A stretch of 64,000 nt of DNA from JBCDLI01 sp038745535 (GTDB lineage: Bacteria > Pseudomonadota > Alphaproteobacteria > Rhizobiales > Rhizobiaceae). The stretch spans positions 6,357 through 70,356 of the forward strand of contig JBCDLI010000005.1 in NCBI GenBank assembly GCA_038745535.1. Reading direction: 5' to 3'. The position numbers and the translations under genes were made by a program. Below the pieces are notes generated by a model. It had not been told where the DNA came from and did not search any database. It was given only the letters and a program-made list of their open reading frames with translations. Of this stretch, positions 51,845 to 62,239 are shown in pieces. The number at the start of each line of letters is the position of its first letter. The stretch's first letter is position 1.

Positions 51845-53254
51845 TTGGCTCTTCAAGACATCACTCAACTGCAGCGCAATGACGACGGTATTGAGGCCGC
51901 GCTGGGTATTTTAAAACAGCGTTTTGGCGAGCGTCTGCAGACCGGGGATGCCATTCGCAAACAACATTCGCACACGACGACATATATCCCATCGCAGGCA
52001 CCGGACGCGGTGGTGTTTGCCAAGAGTGCTGACGATGTTTCCTTGGTGGTTTCGGTTTGTAGCGAGCATCGTGTGCCCATTATTCCCTTTGGTATGGGTA
52101 CCTCGCTTGAGGGCGGTGTCAATGCGCCAGCGGGCGGTATCTCGCTGGACGTGTCGGGCATGGATCGCATCATTAGCGTCAACCCGGAAGACATGGATTG
52201 CACGGTTGAGCCGGGCGTAACGCGCAAGCAACTCAATAGCCATCTACGTGATACCGGGCTGTTCTTTCCGATTGATCCGGGCGCGGACGCAAGCATCGGC
52301 GGTATGGCCGCAACGCGCGCATCTGGCACCAATGCGGTGCGCTATGGAACCATGCGCGATTGTGTGATGGCGATGGACGTTGTGCTGGCCGATGGGCGTA
52401 GGATTTCGACTGCCCGTCGCGCACGCAAGTCATCGGCCGGCTACGACCTCACGCGTCTCATGGTCGGCTCGGAGGGCACGCTTGGCATCGCGACCTCCCT
52501 AACGCTGAAATTGAGCGGTATTCCACAGGCGGTAACGGCTGGTGTGTGTCCGTTTCCGACATTGGACGCCGCGGTGAACGCCGTCATTTACACGATACAG
52601 ATGGGTCTGCCGGTTGCGCGCATTGAACTCGTCAACGCGCTGCAGATGAAAGCTATGATTGGCTATTCGAAACTTGATCTGCCGGAAAGCCCGTGTCTGT
52701 TCGTAGAGTTTCATGGCACTGAGGCCAGCGTGAAGGAGCAGGCAGAGAGCTTTGGCGAAATCGCTGAAGAGTTGGAGGGTGGTCCTTTTATCTGGTCTGA
52801 GCGCGAAGAGGATCGAAATAAGCTGTGGGCCGCGAGACACGATGCTTACTGGGCCGGGCTTACACTGCGGCCCGGCGCGAAGGGGACATCGACCGATGTC
52901 TGCGTGCCGATCTCGGCGCTTGCCGAGTGCATTTTGGAGACCGAAGCCGACATTGAACGCTCCGGTTTGATTGCACCGATTGTAGGCCATGCTGGTGACG
53001 GGAATTTCCACGTGCTTTTGCTGATTGATGATCAAAACCCGTTGGAAGTGCGCGCAGCAGAAGAGTTTGTCGAACGGCTCAACACGCGTGCGCTTGCAAT
53101 GGGCGGAACGTGCACGGGCGAGCATGGTATAGGACAGGGAAAGATGAAGTTTCTCGAGATGGAGCTTGGCGAAGCGGTTGATGTTATGCGCACCATCAAG
53201 CTCGCGCTCGATCCGCATAATATCATGAATCCCGGCAAAGTCGTAAGACTGTAA
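51845..53254 (+). CDS. FAD-linked oxidase, D-lactate dehydrogenase (cytochrome) type
   Basis: Flavoprotein of the DLD/GlcD family oxidising D-lactate or a related 2-hydroxy acid. The PCMH FAD domain has IIPFGMGTSLEGGVNAPAGG, DPGADASIGGMAATRASGTNA and LMVGSEGTLGI. The substrate domain has IVGHAGDGNFHVLL and CTGEHGIGQGKMKFL, the metal/substrate histidines of this family. It has 469 residues. The start is TTG 51845, with GGGAGGA just upstream; no ATG is suitably placed. No iron-sulfur GlcF or GlcE genes follow, favouring D-lactate dehydrogenase over glycolate oxidase. Confidence 0.88.
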   Translation: MALQDITQLQRNDDGIEAALGILKQRFGERLQTGDAIRKQHSHTTTYIPSQAPDAVVFAKSADDVSLVVSVCSEHRVPIIPFGMGTSLEGGVNAPAGGISLDVSGMDRIISVNPEDMDCTVEPGVTRKQLNSHLRDTGLFFPIDPGADASIGGMAATRASGTNAVRYGTMRDCVMAMDVVLADGRRISTARRARKSSAGYDLTRLMVGSEGTLGIATSLTLKLSGIPQAVTAGVCPFPTLDAAVNAVIYTIQMGLPVARIELVNALQMKAMIGYSKLDLPESPCLFVEFHGTEASVKEQAESFGEIAEELEGGPFIWSEREEDRNKLWAARHDAYWAGLTLRPGAKGTSTDVCVPISALAECILETEADIERSGLIAPIVGHAGDGNFHVLLLIDDQNPLEVRAAEEFVERLNTRALAMGGTCTGEHGIGQGKMKFLEMELGEAVDVMRTIKLALDPHNIMNPGKVVRL

Positions 53255-53347
53255 GGTAGTGAGCTTGCGACTGCAGGTGCAAGGCTCCTTGAATCTGCCG
53301 CCTTTTCGATAGAATTAGATATTTAATTAAACGTGTGAACCAACGCC

Positions 53348-56300
53348 TTGCGTATTTTCGCTCTCTTTGGTGGTCTTCTCTTAGCACTGTTGATCGCCAC
53401 TCTTATTGCGCCGTTCTTCATCAATTGGAGTGCCTATACCGATCGGATTGAAGTCGAGATTGAGCGGCTCATCGGCTACGAAGTCCGGCTTGGAGGTGAC
53501 GCTGAGGTTCGCCTTCTTCCCATTCCATCGGCTTCGTTTGGTCAGGTCCGAATTGGGCCGGAAAACGACCCGATCATGACGGCTGAGGGCCTAACACTTG
53601 AAACTGAACTCGCTCCGCTTTTGCAGGGCCAAGTTCAAGTTTCCAATGCGGCACTTGATAGACCGCAACTGCACATTGAGCTCGACGATTTGGGACGGCC
53701 CGTTTTACCGCTCTCGAGTGCACGCGGGACGTCGATCAATCCCCAAGACTTCAGCATTGAGCACGCAACGATTTCGGATGGTGAGATTACGGTTCTTCAG
53801 CGTCGTGCGAACGGCAAAGCAAGCGCGCGAACACTGGCTTCTATAAACGGGACGTTGAAAACAAATGCGCTGAACGGGCCTTTCGATTTTGATGGAGACG
53901 GCGTTCTCGATGGGATTCCGGTATCGTTTGAGATTGGCACCGGGGTGTTGGCGGCAGATGAATTTGGACTGACCACGCGCACCGTCTGGCCGGATCGTGG
54001 TCTTGTCTTCACCACGCAGGGAAGCGTTTTTTTGGAAACGCAGGTCGTGTATGATGCCGTATTCCAACTGCGTCCATCGGCGGAAGATGTAGCTATCGCC
54101 TATGACGCCGAGGGTTTGTTCAGAGCCGGACCCAGTTCGCTCGATATCGAGCAATACCGAGCCACTATTGGCAGTGGTGAAAACCCATATGTGGTTGAGG
54201 GGACGTTCTCTATCGACAGTAAATCCGAGACACCGCGTTACGCTTTTGAGGCCCGCGGCGTGCAGCTGCAATTGGGCAACAAAGGGCTGGATGGCGAGGG
54301 CATCGTTGATTTTGCCTTGATCAATGAGCGCTCACAACAATTATTGTCGATGGTGCCTTTGCCGGATATGCCCGGATCAATCGCGATCAACCTTCCGTCG
54401 GTTGTCATTGGCGACACGGTCCTGCGCGATATTAAAATTGATGCGGTGCCGGAACGGCGAAGCGATGCGATTACACCAGATCTCGTGGTTCGGTCTTTGA
54501 ATGCAAATTTGCCCGGGCGCACTGTGCTCGAAACGAGCGGCAAGCTCATCTTCGCGCGCGAGCAAGATCGTGAAAGCGAAACGCGCTTCGATGGCGATAT
54601 TGTTTTGGCCTCCAGACAACCAAGCGGACTCGCCAACTGGCTCGGAATGGGGACTTCACCAGAACTTCGCAGCTTAGGCGGTGCGGGATTGGAAGGTCAG
54701 GTTTCTGTCACGCAGCGAGCGGTTGACTTAAAGGAAGCCGATTTCGTTTTGGGTGATAATCGCCTTGCCGGTGATGCTCGTCTGAATCACCAACGCGTGC
54801 CAAAGATGCTGCTGACGGCAGATCTCACAGCTGTCGGTAATGTCGGCACATCTGTGGACTTGATTTCGGCGACTTTAGCGATGGAGCCCGCTGCGTCCTT
54901 GCCGATCGATTTCGATGTGTCCTTCCGAGGCGACGAACTGTTATACGGTGCTTTCCGGTCCAGCCGTGTGGAATTGGACGCACGATTTCGCGATGAGCTG
55001 ATATCGGTCGACCGCTTTTTGATCTCAGATTTCCTAAACGCCGACTTGTCAGCAACAGCCACCATTGCGCCTTCAAATCGCGATGTGTTTGCAGTTGATG
55101 CGTCTGTCGTAAGCGCCAACCTCGGGCCGTTGCTTTCACAAGCGGGTGAGATCGGCGCTCGTTTTGACATGTCATTATTTGGCGAAACTGTAGAAAACTA
55201 CGCCAACCGGACAACCGGAATTGATCCAAATGCCTTCGTTGAGGCGCAATTGAATTTTCTGATAAATGGCGGCGACAGCGAAGCAACGAATGTCGCCATC
55301 GATGGCAACATCAACGATACTTCGATCAGCGGTATGGTCTCCGGGTCCCAAGGTCGCGTTGGGATAGGCTCAATGAGCTTGTCGGCTAGCGATCCGGCAG
55401 CACTTGCAGCGCAGTTGGGCGTTACGTTTCAATCCTATGACGATGCGAAGTCAGGCGAGAGCCGGATTTCGGCAGACTTTTCCGCTGGCAGCGAAGCTGA
55501 TCATTTTCAAACCTCGTTTAGCGGTAATTTGGCGAACAATGTTTTTGAATTTAGCGGGCAAGTATCGCAAGCTGGCATTGCTGAGTTTCCGTCGAGAATA
55601 GAAGGTGGGTTGACCTTAGAAGGTAGCGATCTGCGCGAACTTGCTCATCTGGTCTCACCGCAATCCGTCAGGCTTTTTGATCCGCAAACAACCTACTCAC
55701 TTGCTACGCCTATCAGCGCCAACATGGGTGAGAGCCTCGCGTTGACGAAGCTGCAAGCCAGCGTGGATCGAACTGAAGTCTTGGGTGATCTAAACGTCGA
55801 CTTTTCCGGCGCACGGCCCAAATTTGATGGCGCTCTGAGGACAGACCACGCGAACTTAGTGCCGTTGATCACCGCGTTCACTGGCAACGAGGATGCAAAA
55901 GATATCAATGCGTTTGCACAGATGCGGTTTGCCGCTGCGACCGAGATTGGGGTCGATTTTGAAGTTGAACTTGAAGCAGCGACAGTACGCGTCTCATCCG
56001 CGATCGGTGACTTGAAGGACTTCCGTGCTTCGCTGTCTTCAGAGGTCAACGCTTTTACTGCGCGTGACCTGTCAGCGACTTGGAACAACGCCGCGTTGGC
56101 AGTTTCGAACCTGTCGCTTCAAAATGATGGCGGAGCGATAACGGGAGGTGGACAGGTTGACGTCACCGGCCTGAACATTTTGGAGACCTTTGGCCAAGAC
56201 GGTTTACTGACGGGGTCAGGCTCATTGGCTGGGATTTTCACGTGGGAAGGAGAGAGTTTTGACGCTGTTGCCCGATCAATCGCTGGGTCAGGAACTTTCG

Positions 56301-57091
56301 ATTTAACCGACGCTGCTGTTGCTTCGCTCTCGAGCGATGGCCTCGCTGCGATTACCAAGCAAGCTGACTTAATTGGTTTCAATATCACGCAAGAGCAGAT
56401 TTCAGCCCTCATCGACCAGGAGATGCTGTCCGGCACTGTCGGTTTGTCGTCTGTTTCGGTTCCAATTTTGGTTCGTGAAGGCGTGCTCACTGCATCCAAC
56501 TTGGTTACTAATGTGGAGGATGCCGGCATATTCATATCAGCTGATATTTCACGCGAATTGGCCAGCGCAAAGACTGCAGGAAGTGTTTCTGTACGGTATC
56601 AAATCGACGGGGGCCTTGGGCCCGAATTGACGTGGCAGGCGGATGAAACCAATCAATGGGAACGCGATGATTCCAGCATGGTCAATTATCTAACCCAACG
56701 CGCCGCTGACCGTGAACAACAACGCATCGAAGCCCTGCAAGCACGGCTCATTCAACGACAGAGGCTTCGCCGTTCACTTGATGCAGCGACGCTGGAAAGG
56801 GATGCGCGTGAGCGGCGGGAGCAGGCCGAAAGAGACAGGCAGGCGGCGCTGGCAGCGGAACGCGCTGCTCAAAAAGCTGCCGAAGAGGCGCGTGTTCGCG
56901 CGCAGGAACAAGAGCGGCGGTTACGCGAGCGCGAACGTGAAGCGGCCCAGCCGTCAGCTGTTGTTCGTCCAAGAGCGGCTCCTGCAGACCCGTTTCGTGA
57001 GGAGGTTTTACGGGAAAGTCTGCCTCCACCGCAGGACATTCAGCCAGAAGCTACACCCAATATTTTTGAAGACCTGAATTTCGGGAACTAG
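53348..57091 (+). CDS. Large AsmA-family protein with charged C-terminal coiled coil
   Basis: Inner-membrane-anchored periplasmic protein of the AsmA family (1247 residues). The N-terminal helix FGGLLLALLIATLIAPFFI leads to the AsmA motif NWSAYTDRIEVEIERLIGYEV. Repetitive beta-rich sequence follows, as in bridge-like lipid-transfer proteins. The AsmA C-terminal region (LTGSGSLAGIFTWEGESFDAV, then GSGTFDLTDAAV) ends near residue 1100. The last ~140 residues are an Arg/Glu/Gln/Ala-rich coiled coil (REQAERDRQAALAAERAAQ) and a Pro-rich tail. The start is TTG 53348, with no clear ribosome-binding site; an in-frame stop immediately precedes it, so no earlier start exists. Confidence 0.87.
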   Translation: MRIFALFGGLLLALLIATLIAPFFINWSAYTDRIEVEIERLIGYEVRLGGDAEVRLLPIPSASFGQVRIGPENDPIMTAEGLTLETELAPLLQGQVQVSNAALDRPQLHIELDDLGRPVLPLSSARGTSINPQDFSIEHATISDGEITVLQRRANGKASARTLASINGTLKTNALNGPFDFDGDGVLDGIPVSFEIGTGVLAADEFGLTTRTVWPDRGLVFTTQGSVFLETQVVYDAVFQLRPSAEDVAIAYDAEGLFRAGPSSLDIEQYRATIGSGENPYVVEGTFSIDSKSETPRYAFEARGVQLQLGNKGLDGEGIVDFALINERSQQLLSMVPLPDMPGSIAINLPSVVIGDTVLRDIKIDAVPERRSDAITPDLVVRSLNANLPGRTVLETSGKLIFAREQDRESETRFDGDIVLASRQPSGLANWLGMGTSPELRSLGGAGLEGQVSVTQRAVDLKEADFVLGDNRLAGDARLNHQRVPKMLLTADLTAVGNVGTSVDLISATLAMEPAASLPIDFDVSFRGDELLYGAFRSSRVELDARFRDELISVDRFLISDFLNADLSATATIAPSNRDVFAVDASVVSANLGPLLSQAGEIGARFDMSLFGETVENYANRTTGIDPNAFVEAQLNFLINGGDSEATNVAIDGNINDTSISGMVSGSQGRVGIGSMSLSASDPAALAAQLGVTFQSYDDAKSGESRISADFSAGSEADHFQTSFSGNLANNVFEFSGQVSQAGIAEFPSRIEGGLTLEGSDLRELAHLVSPQSVRLFDPQTTYSLATPISANMGESLALTKLQASVDRTEVLGDLNVDFSGARPKFDGALRTDHANLVPLITAFTGNEDAKDINAFAQMRFAAATEIGVDFEVELEAATVRVSSAIGDLKDFRASLSSEVNAFTARDLSATWNNAALAVSNLSLQNDGGAITGGGQVDVTGLNILETFGQDGLLTGSGSLAGIFTWEGESFDAVARSIAGSGTFDLTDAAVASLSSDGLAAITKQADLIGFNITQEQISALIDQEMLSGTVGLSSVSVPILVREGVLTASNLVTNVEDAGIFISADISRELASAKTAGSVSVRYQIDGGLGPELTWQADETNQWERDDSSMVNYLTQRAADREQQRIEALQARLIQRQRLRRSLDAATLERDARERREQAERDRQAALAAERAAQKAAEEARVRAQEQERRLREREREAAQPSAVVRPRAAPADPFREEVLRESLPPPQDIQPEATPNIFEDLNFGN

Positions 57092-57094
57092 CGT

Positions 57095-57886
57095 CTAGGC
57101 AGCGACCTTGTTCCGTCCGCTATGCTTGGCGTGGTATAGATTCTCGTCGGCTCGTTTTACCATCGCTGAGCCATTTTCCACCCCGTCCCAAGAAGCTATC
57201 CCAATCGAAGCGGTCACGCGGAGATAAATGTTCTGCGAAACGACGTTCATATTGGCAATTGCGATGCGAATTCGCTGCGCCAGCTTCATAAGCGCATGTT
57301 CGTCCAGATTTGGTGCCACCACCGCAAATTCTTCTCCACCGAGGCGGGCCACGATGTCGTGGTATCGGGTGAACTCGATCAGACATTTGCCCAATGCGAT
57401 CAATACCTCGTCGCCGACATCGTGACCGTAGGTATCGTTCACTGATTTGAAGTGATCGAGGTCGATGATCATGACACCGATTGGGCGGCCAATACGTCCA
57501 AATTCGTCGAGATATTCGGCAAGCGCATCGTCAAAATACCGGCGATTTTGTAGGCCGGTAAGCGGATCGGTGAGTGCTGCTTGTTGAAAAGTCTCGGTCT
57601 TCGCGGTGAGCTTCTCTGCTTCTTTTTCCAGTTCCCCAGACTTTGAGGCAAGCATTCGAAGGAACGGGTAAAACAATACAGCGCCCACAACACAACTGGT
57701 CGCCAAGACCACGCATACGGCATAAATCTGGAAAATGACCGAATTGATCGCGTTTTGAAGGCTCGGTGTGCGCACTTGTTGAGCCAACGCCTCCACCTCC
57801 GTACCCGCGATGTAAATGATCGCGAGTGCCGTGATGATCAGCGCCATCAATAATCCGAAGATCAGCTCTGATTTATGTAAACGCAT
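57095..57886 (-). CDS. Membrane diguanylate cyclase (GGDEF)
   Basis: Synthesises c-di-GMP from two GTP. Two N-terminal membrane helices (LIFGLLMALIITALAIIYIAG and IYAVCVVLATSCVVGAVLFYPF) flank a short periplasmic loop; a linker coiled coil (KSGELEKEAEKLTAK) connects to the GGDEF domain. DPLTGLQNRRYFDD opens the domain and RLGGEEF is the active loop. RYHD, five residues before it, is an RxxD I-site, so product inhibition is likely. It has 263 residues from ATG 57886. It is convergent with the AsmA gene, four bases away. The signal sensed is unknown. Confidence 0.92.
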   Translation of the reverse strand: MRLHKSELIFGLLMALIITALAIIYIAGTEVEALAQQVRTPSLQNAINSVIFQIYAVCVVLATSCVVGAVLFYPFLRMLASKSGELEKEAEKLTAKTETFQQAALTDPLTGLQNRRYFDDALAEYLDEFGRIGRPIGVMIIDLDHFKSVNDTYGHDVGDEVLIALGKCLIEFTRYHDIVARLGGEEFAVVAPNLDEHALMKLAQRIRIAIANMNVVSQNIYLRVTASIGIASWDGVENGSAMVKRADENLYHAKHSGRNKVAA

Positions 57887-57991
57887 TGTGCCCCGCCTTA
57901 ACGTCAGGTTACACACCAATCAGTTGCAGTGCAGTTAATCTGACGCGGGTATCGGCTTCGTCACCTATGTTTTTTGACCGGGGAATTGCAA

Positions 57992-58864
57992 TCACGCCGA
58001 AATACGCTGCCAATCCGGGCCCATCTGGTTTCGCCACCACGTGCTTTGCCGTTTGGCATATTGGCGCGTGTGCGCCTGCATTTGGTCGATCAATGCTGGC
58101 TTGCTCATCTCTCCGGAAAGGTAATTCGCGATCTCAGGAACGCCTATTGCTTTCATGGCAGGCTTGTCGGGGGAGAGGCCGAGCGCGGTGATTTTTTGTA
58201 CTTCGTCAATTGCGCCCTCATTCAACATCTTTTCGACGCGTGAATTTATGCGTTGGTGCAGCACAGCGCGGGACGGCTCAAGGATGAATTTCTCTGCTGC
58301 GTTCGCATCTATAAGAGGCTTTGCCTTTTGTGAGTGCCACCACGATAGGGTCTTTCCGGTCGCCTCAAAAACCTCAATAGCGCGGGCAACTCTCTGCGTA
58401 TCACCGGGCTTTATTTGCATCGCCAGCATTGGATCAATGCTGCGCAACAGACGGTGCAGCTTTGGTGCGCCTTCTTCACCGATGCGATAGCGGACGCGGT
58501 CGCGGACCTGAGCGGGGATTGGCGGTATCGCCGACAGGCCTTCGCACAATGCTTTGAAATAAAGGCCCGTTCCGCCTACGAAAATTAGGGGCTGATCTCC
58601 AGCGCCCGTCATAACCGAACGGACATCTTCCAACCAAACCGCGGTTGAATAGTCCTGGGATGGGTGAACATGGCCGTACAAATCGTGCGGCACAGTGCCG
58701 TGATCGTCATCGCTCGGTCGGGCGGTAACGACGCGCAGTGTCGAATAAACCTGCATCGAGTCACAGTTGATGATCCGTGCGTTGCGCTCACATGCCAATT
58801 CAAGCGCTTTGGCGCTCTTGCCGCTCGCCGTTGGCCCCGCTATCAGCACGATATTGTTACTCAT
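57992..58864 (-). CDS. miaA: tRNA dimethylallyltransferase
   Basis: Transfers the dimethylallyl group to A37 of tRNAs reading UNN codons. IAGPTASGKSAKALELA is the P-loop, NCDSMQVYSTL the DSxQVY motif, and FVGGTGLYFKAL and LSWWHSQKA are family blocks. It has 290 residues from ATG 58864, with GAGAGGCG upstream. It is divergent from serB, with a 44-base gap between the two starts, which should hold both promoters. Confidence 0.94.
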   Translation of the reverse strand: MSNNIVLIAGPTASGKSAKALELACERNARIINCDSMQVYSTLRVVTARPSDDDHGTVPHDLYGHVHPSQDYSTAVWLEDVRSVMTGAGDQPLIFVGGTGLYFKALCEGLSAIPPIPAQVRDRVRYRIGEEGAPKLHRLLRSIDPMLAMQIKPGDTQRVARAIEVFEATGKTLSWWHSQKAKPLIDANAAEKFILEPSRAVLHQRINSRVEKMLNEGAIDEVQKITALGLSPDKPAMKAIGVPEIANYLSGEMSKPALIDQMQAHTRQYAKRQSTWWRNQMGPDWQRISA

Positions 58865-58908
58865 TATCGCCTCTCGAAGCTTGCAGAGGTGAAAAGCCAA
58901 AGCGGTCC

Positions 58909-59808
58909 ATGGCGCACACACTCACACTCATTGCGAGCCCTCGTTATCGGTCTTTGACCGCCGATCAAGTCGCAAGTGTCGCTTCTGTCTTCGGCTCACC
59001 TCAGTCGCATTGGTTGTCGCAAGCTGAGGCCTGCTCGATAGTGATCAACAGTGTGCCAGACCTCCCAGAGGCTCGTGAGCGCGCCGTTACTGCGCTTGGA
59101 GACGCCGCGCGTGATATCGACGTTTGTGTTGTCGATGGCGCAGGGGACGCACTACGGCGTAAAATTCTGCTGGCTGACATGGATTCCACCATGATCGAAC
59201 AGGAATGCATCGATGAACTTGCCGACGAAGCAGGTGTTGGCGACAAGGTGAAAGAGATCACCGCGCGTGCCATGAATGGCGAATTGGACTTTGAGGCAGC
59301 GTTAGAAGAGCGCGTAGCGCTGCTCCGCGGTCTCTCGGTTTCAGTCATTGAAAAGGTCCTTTCGACCCGAATTTCGTTGATGCCGGGCGGCGCAACACTG
59401 CTCGCGACCATGAAGCGGGACGGTGCGTGGTGCGCTTTAGTATCAGGCGGCTTCACAGACTTTACAGCGAGGATTGCAGATCTCCTCGGATTTCAGGAAA
59501 ATCGCGCCAATCCACTGCTACAAACAGACGGGCTTTTGACGGGCGAAGTTGCAAAGCCCATCCTGGGGCGGGAAGCAAAGGTCGAAGCACTGGAAGACAT
59601 CACAAAGCGGCTGAACTTGACGGACCGGGACGTGGTTGCGGTTGGCGACGGTGCAAATGACCTCGGCATGTTGAAACGGGCCGGTCTTGGCGTTGCCTTA
59701 CATGCCAAGCCGTCTGTCGCCGAACAGGCCGATCACCGTGTTGATCATGGTGATTTGACAGCGCTGCTTTTCCTGCAGGGTTATCATCGGAGTGAATTTG
59801 CACAATGA
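58909..59808 (+). CDS. serB: Phosphoserine phosphatase
   Basis: Final step of serine synthesis: hydrolyses phosphoserine. ILLADMDSTMIEQECIDELA is the HAD motif I with the catalytic DxDST, CALVSGGFTDFTARIA motif II, and VAVGDGANDLGMLKRAGLGVAL motif III/IV. The N-terminal ~90 residues resemble the ACT-like region of SerB proteins. It has 299 residues from ATG 58909; the frame to 58777 runs into miaA. The GNAT gene overlaps its stop by four bases. Confidence 0.94.
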   Translation: MAHTLTLIASPRYRSLTADQVASVASVFGSPQSHWLSQAEACSIVINSVPDLPEARERAVTALGDAARDIDVCVVDGAGDALRRKILLADMDSTMIEQECIDELADEAGVGDKVKEITARAMNGELDFEAALEERVALLRGLSVSVIEKVLSTRISLMPGGATLLATMKRDGAWCALVSGGFTDFTARIADLLGFQENRANPLLQTDGLLTGEVAKPILGREAKVEALEDITKRLNLTDRDVVAVGDGANDLGMLKRAGLGVALHAKPSVAEQADHRVDHGDLTALLFLQGYHRSEFAQ

Positions 59809-60362
59809 ACATCATCGCTGAAACGAAGCGCCTAACCCTGCGCGCTTGGACCGATAGCGATCGTGCCGTATTTCGCGCCATGAATGGCGACGAGCAGGTC
59901 ATGACGCATTTTCCCGGTGTGATGTCTTCGCGGCAAGCCGATGATCTCTTTGAGCGTGAGTTGAAGCGTCCGCAAAATACCGGATTTTGTGCGGTCGAAG
60001 TCACGGCGAGTGGCGAGATCGCCGGTGCGTGCGGGGTATATCCGGCAAGTGTTTCAGGTGTTGTGCCGGAAGGGGCCTACGAGATCGGTTGGCGCTTCAT
60101 ACCGTCCCAATGGGGGCAGGGCTATGCACGGGAGGCCGGTGAGGCCTGGCTCGATATTGCGTTTGAGAAACTGGGTCTCGACGAGGTTTACGCATGGACT
60201 GCGGAGACCAATAAGCCATCGCTTGCTGTCATGCGCCGCTGTGGCATGGAGCGCACCCGCGATCTCGACTTCGTCCATCCAGATGTTCCGGACAAATATC
60301 CGCAACTGAAAAAGCATCTGGTGTGCCGCCTCACGAAGGCACAGTGGGCTGCTTACAAATAA
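59805..60362 (+). CDS. GNAT family N-acetyltransferase (RimJ/RimL type)
   Basis: Acetyl-CoA-dependent acetyltransferase. TKRLTLRAWTDSDRAVF is the N-terminal block, EIGWRFIPSQWGQGYAREAGEAW the acetyl-CoA-binding motif A (QGYAxE), and AWTAETNKPSLAVMRRCGM the downstream motif B. It has 185 residues, typical for acetylation of protein N-termini or small amines; the target is unknown. Its ATG overlaps the serB stop (ATGA). A hairpin terminator follows at 60383. Confidence 0.88.
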   Translation: MNIIAETKRLTLRAWTDSDRAVFRAMNGDEQVMTHFPGVMSSRQADDLFERELKRPQNTGFCAVEVTASGEIAGACGVYPASVSGVVPEGAYEIGWRFIPSQWGQGYAREAGEAWLDIAFEKLGLDEVYAWTAETNKPSLAVMRRCGMERTRDLDFVHPDVPDKYPQLKKHLVCRLTKAQWAAYK

Positions 60363-60382
60363 CAACCGCTTATAAATAAACA

Positions 60383-60403
60383 CGCCCGACCAATGGCCGG
60401 GCG
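60383..60403. terminator. Bidirectional Rho-independent terminator
   Basis: CGCCCG and CGGGCG arms form a six-bp stem with further pairing inside around ACC-AAT-GGC (one mismatch). TTTC follows on the + strand and a T-rich TGTTTATTTAT follows on the - strand. It lies between the convergent GNAT and degP genes, where a shared terminator is expected. Confidence 0.75.
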
Positions 60404-60427
60404 TTTCATGGTTATGGCTTTTCAGGC

Positions 60428-61948
<1,521 letters not shown>

Positions 61949-62030
61949 ACATGTTCACTCCGAAATGATTGGTTTTTCTGGCCCGAAGAATTCTGGCTTT
62001 TGAAGGTTGTAGTGGTTCAACACAAACAGC

Positions 62031-62216
62031 CTAGCCTCGCACCATCCAGACGATCACGATGCCCGCAAAAGCACACAACAGCCCGCTGGTTCGCAGCGTA
62101 TTTTCGGGCGTTGTCAAAAGCAATTCCCCAAGTTTGCGACCAACATTGGGGAATGCACCGTAAAGTAGGCCCTCAAGCACAAGCAGAAGGCCGATGGCTG
62201 TGAGGAGATCGGTCAT
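62031..62216 (-). CDS. DUF2065 family small membrane protein
   Basis: A 61-residue protein with two membrane helices (LLTAIGLLLVLEGLLYGAF and TSGLLCAFAGIVIVWMVRG) joined by a short polar loop, the YjeT/DUF2065 layout. Family function is unknown. It is conserved between hflC and the Do protease in many alphaproteobacteria, suggesting a role in the FtsH-HflKC quality-control system. ATG 62216 gives the family length. Confidence 0.88.
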   Translation of the reverse strand: MTDLLTAIGLLLVLEGLLYGAFPNVGRKLGELLLTTPENTLRTSGLLCAFAGIVIVWMVRG

Positions 62217-62239
62217 CTCAATGCCATCGACCGTCTATA

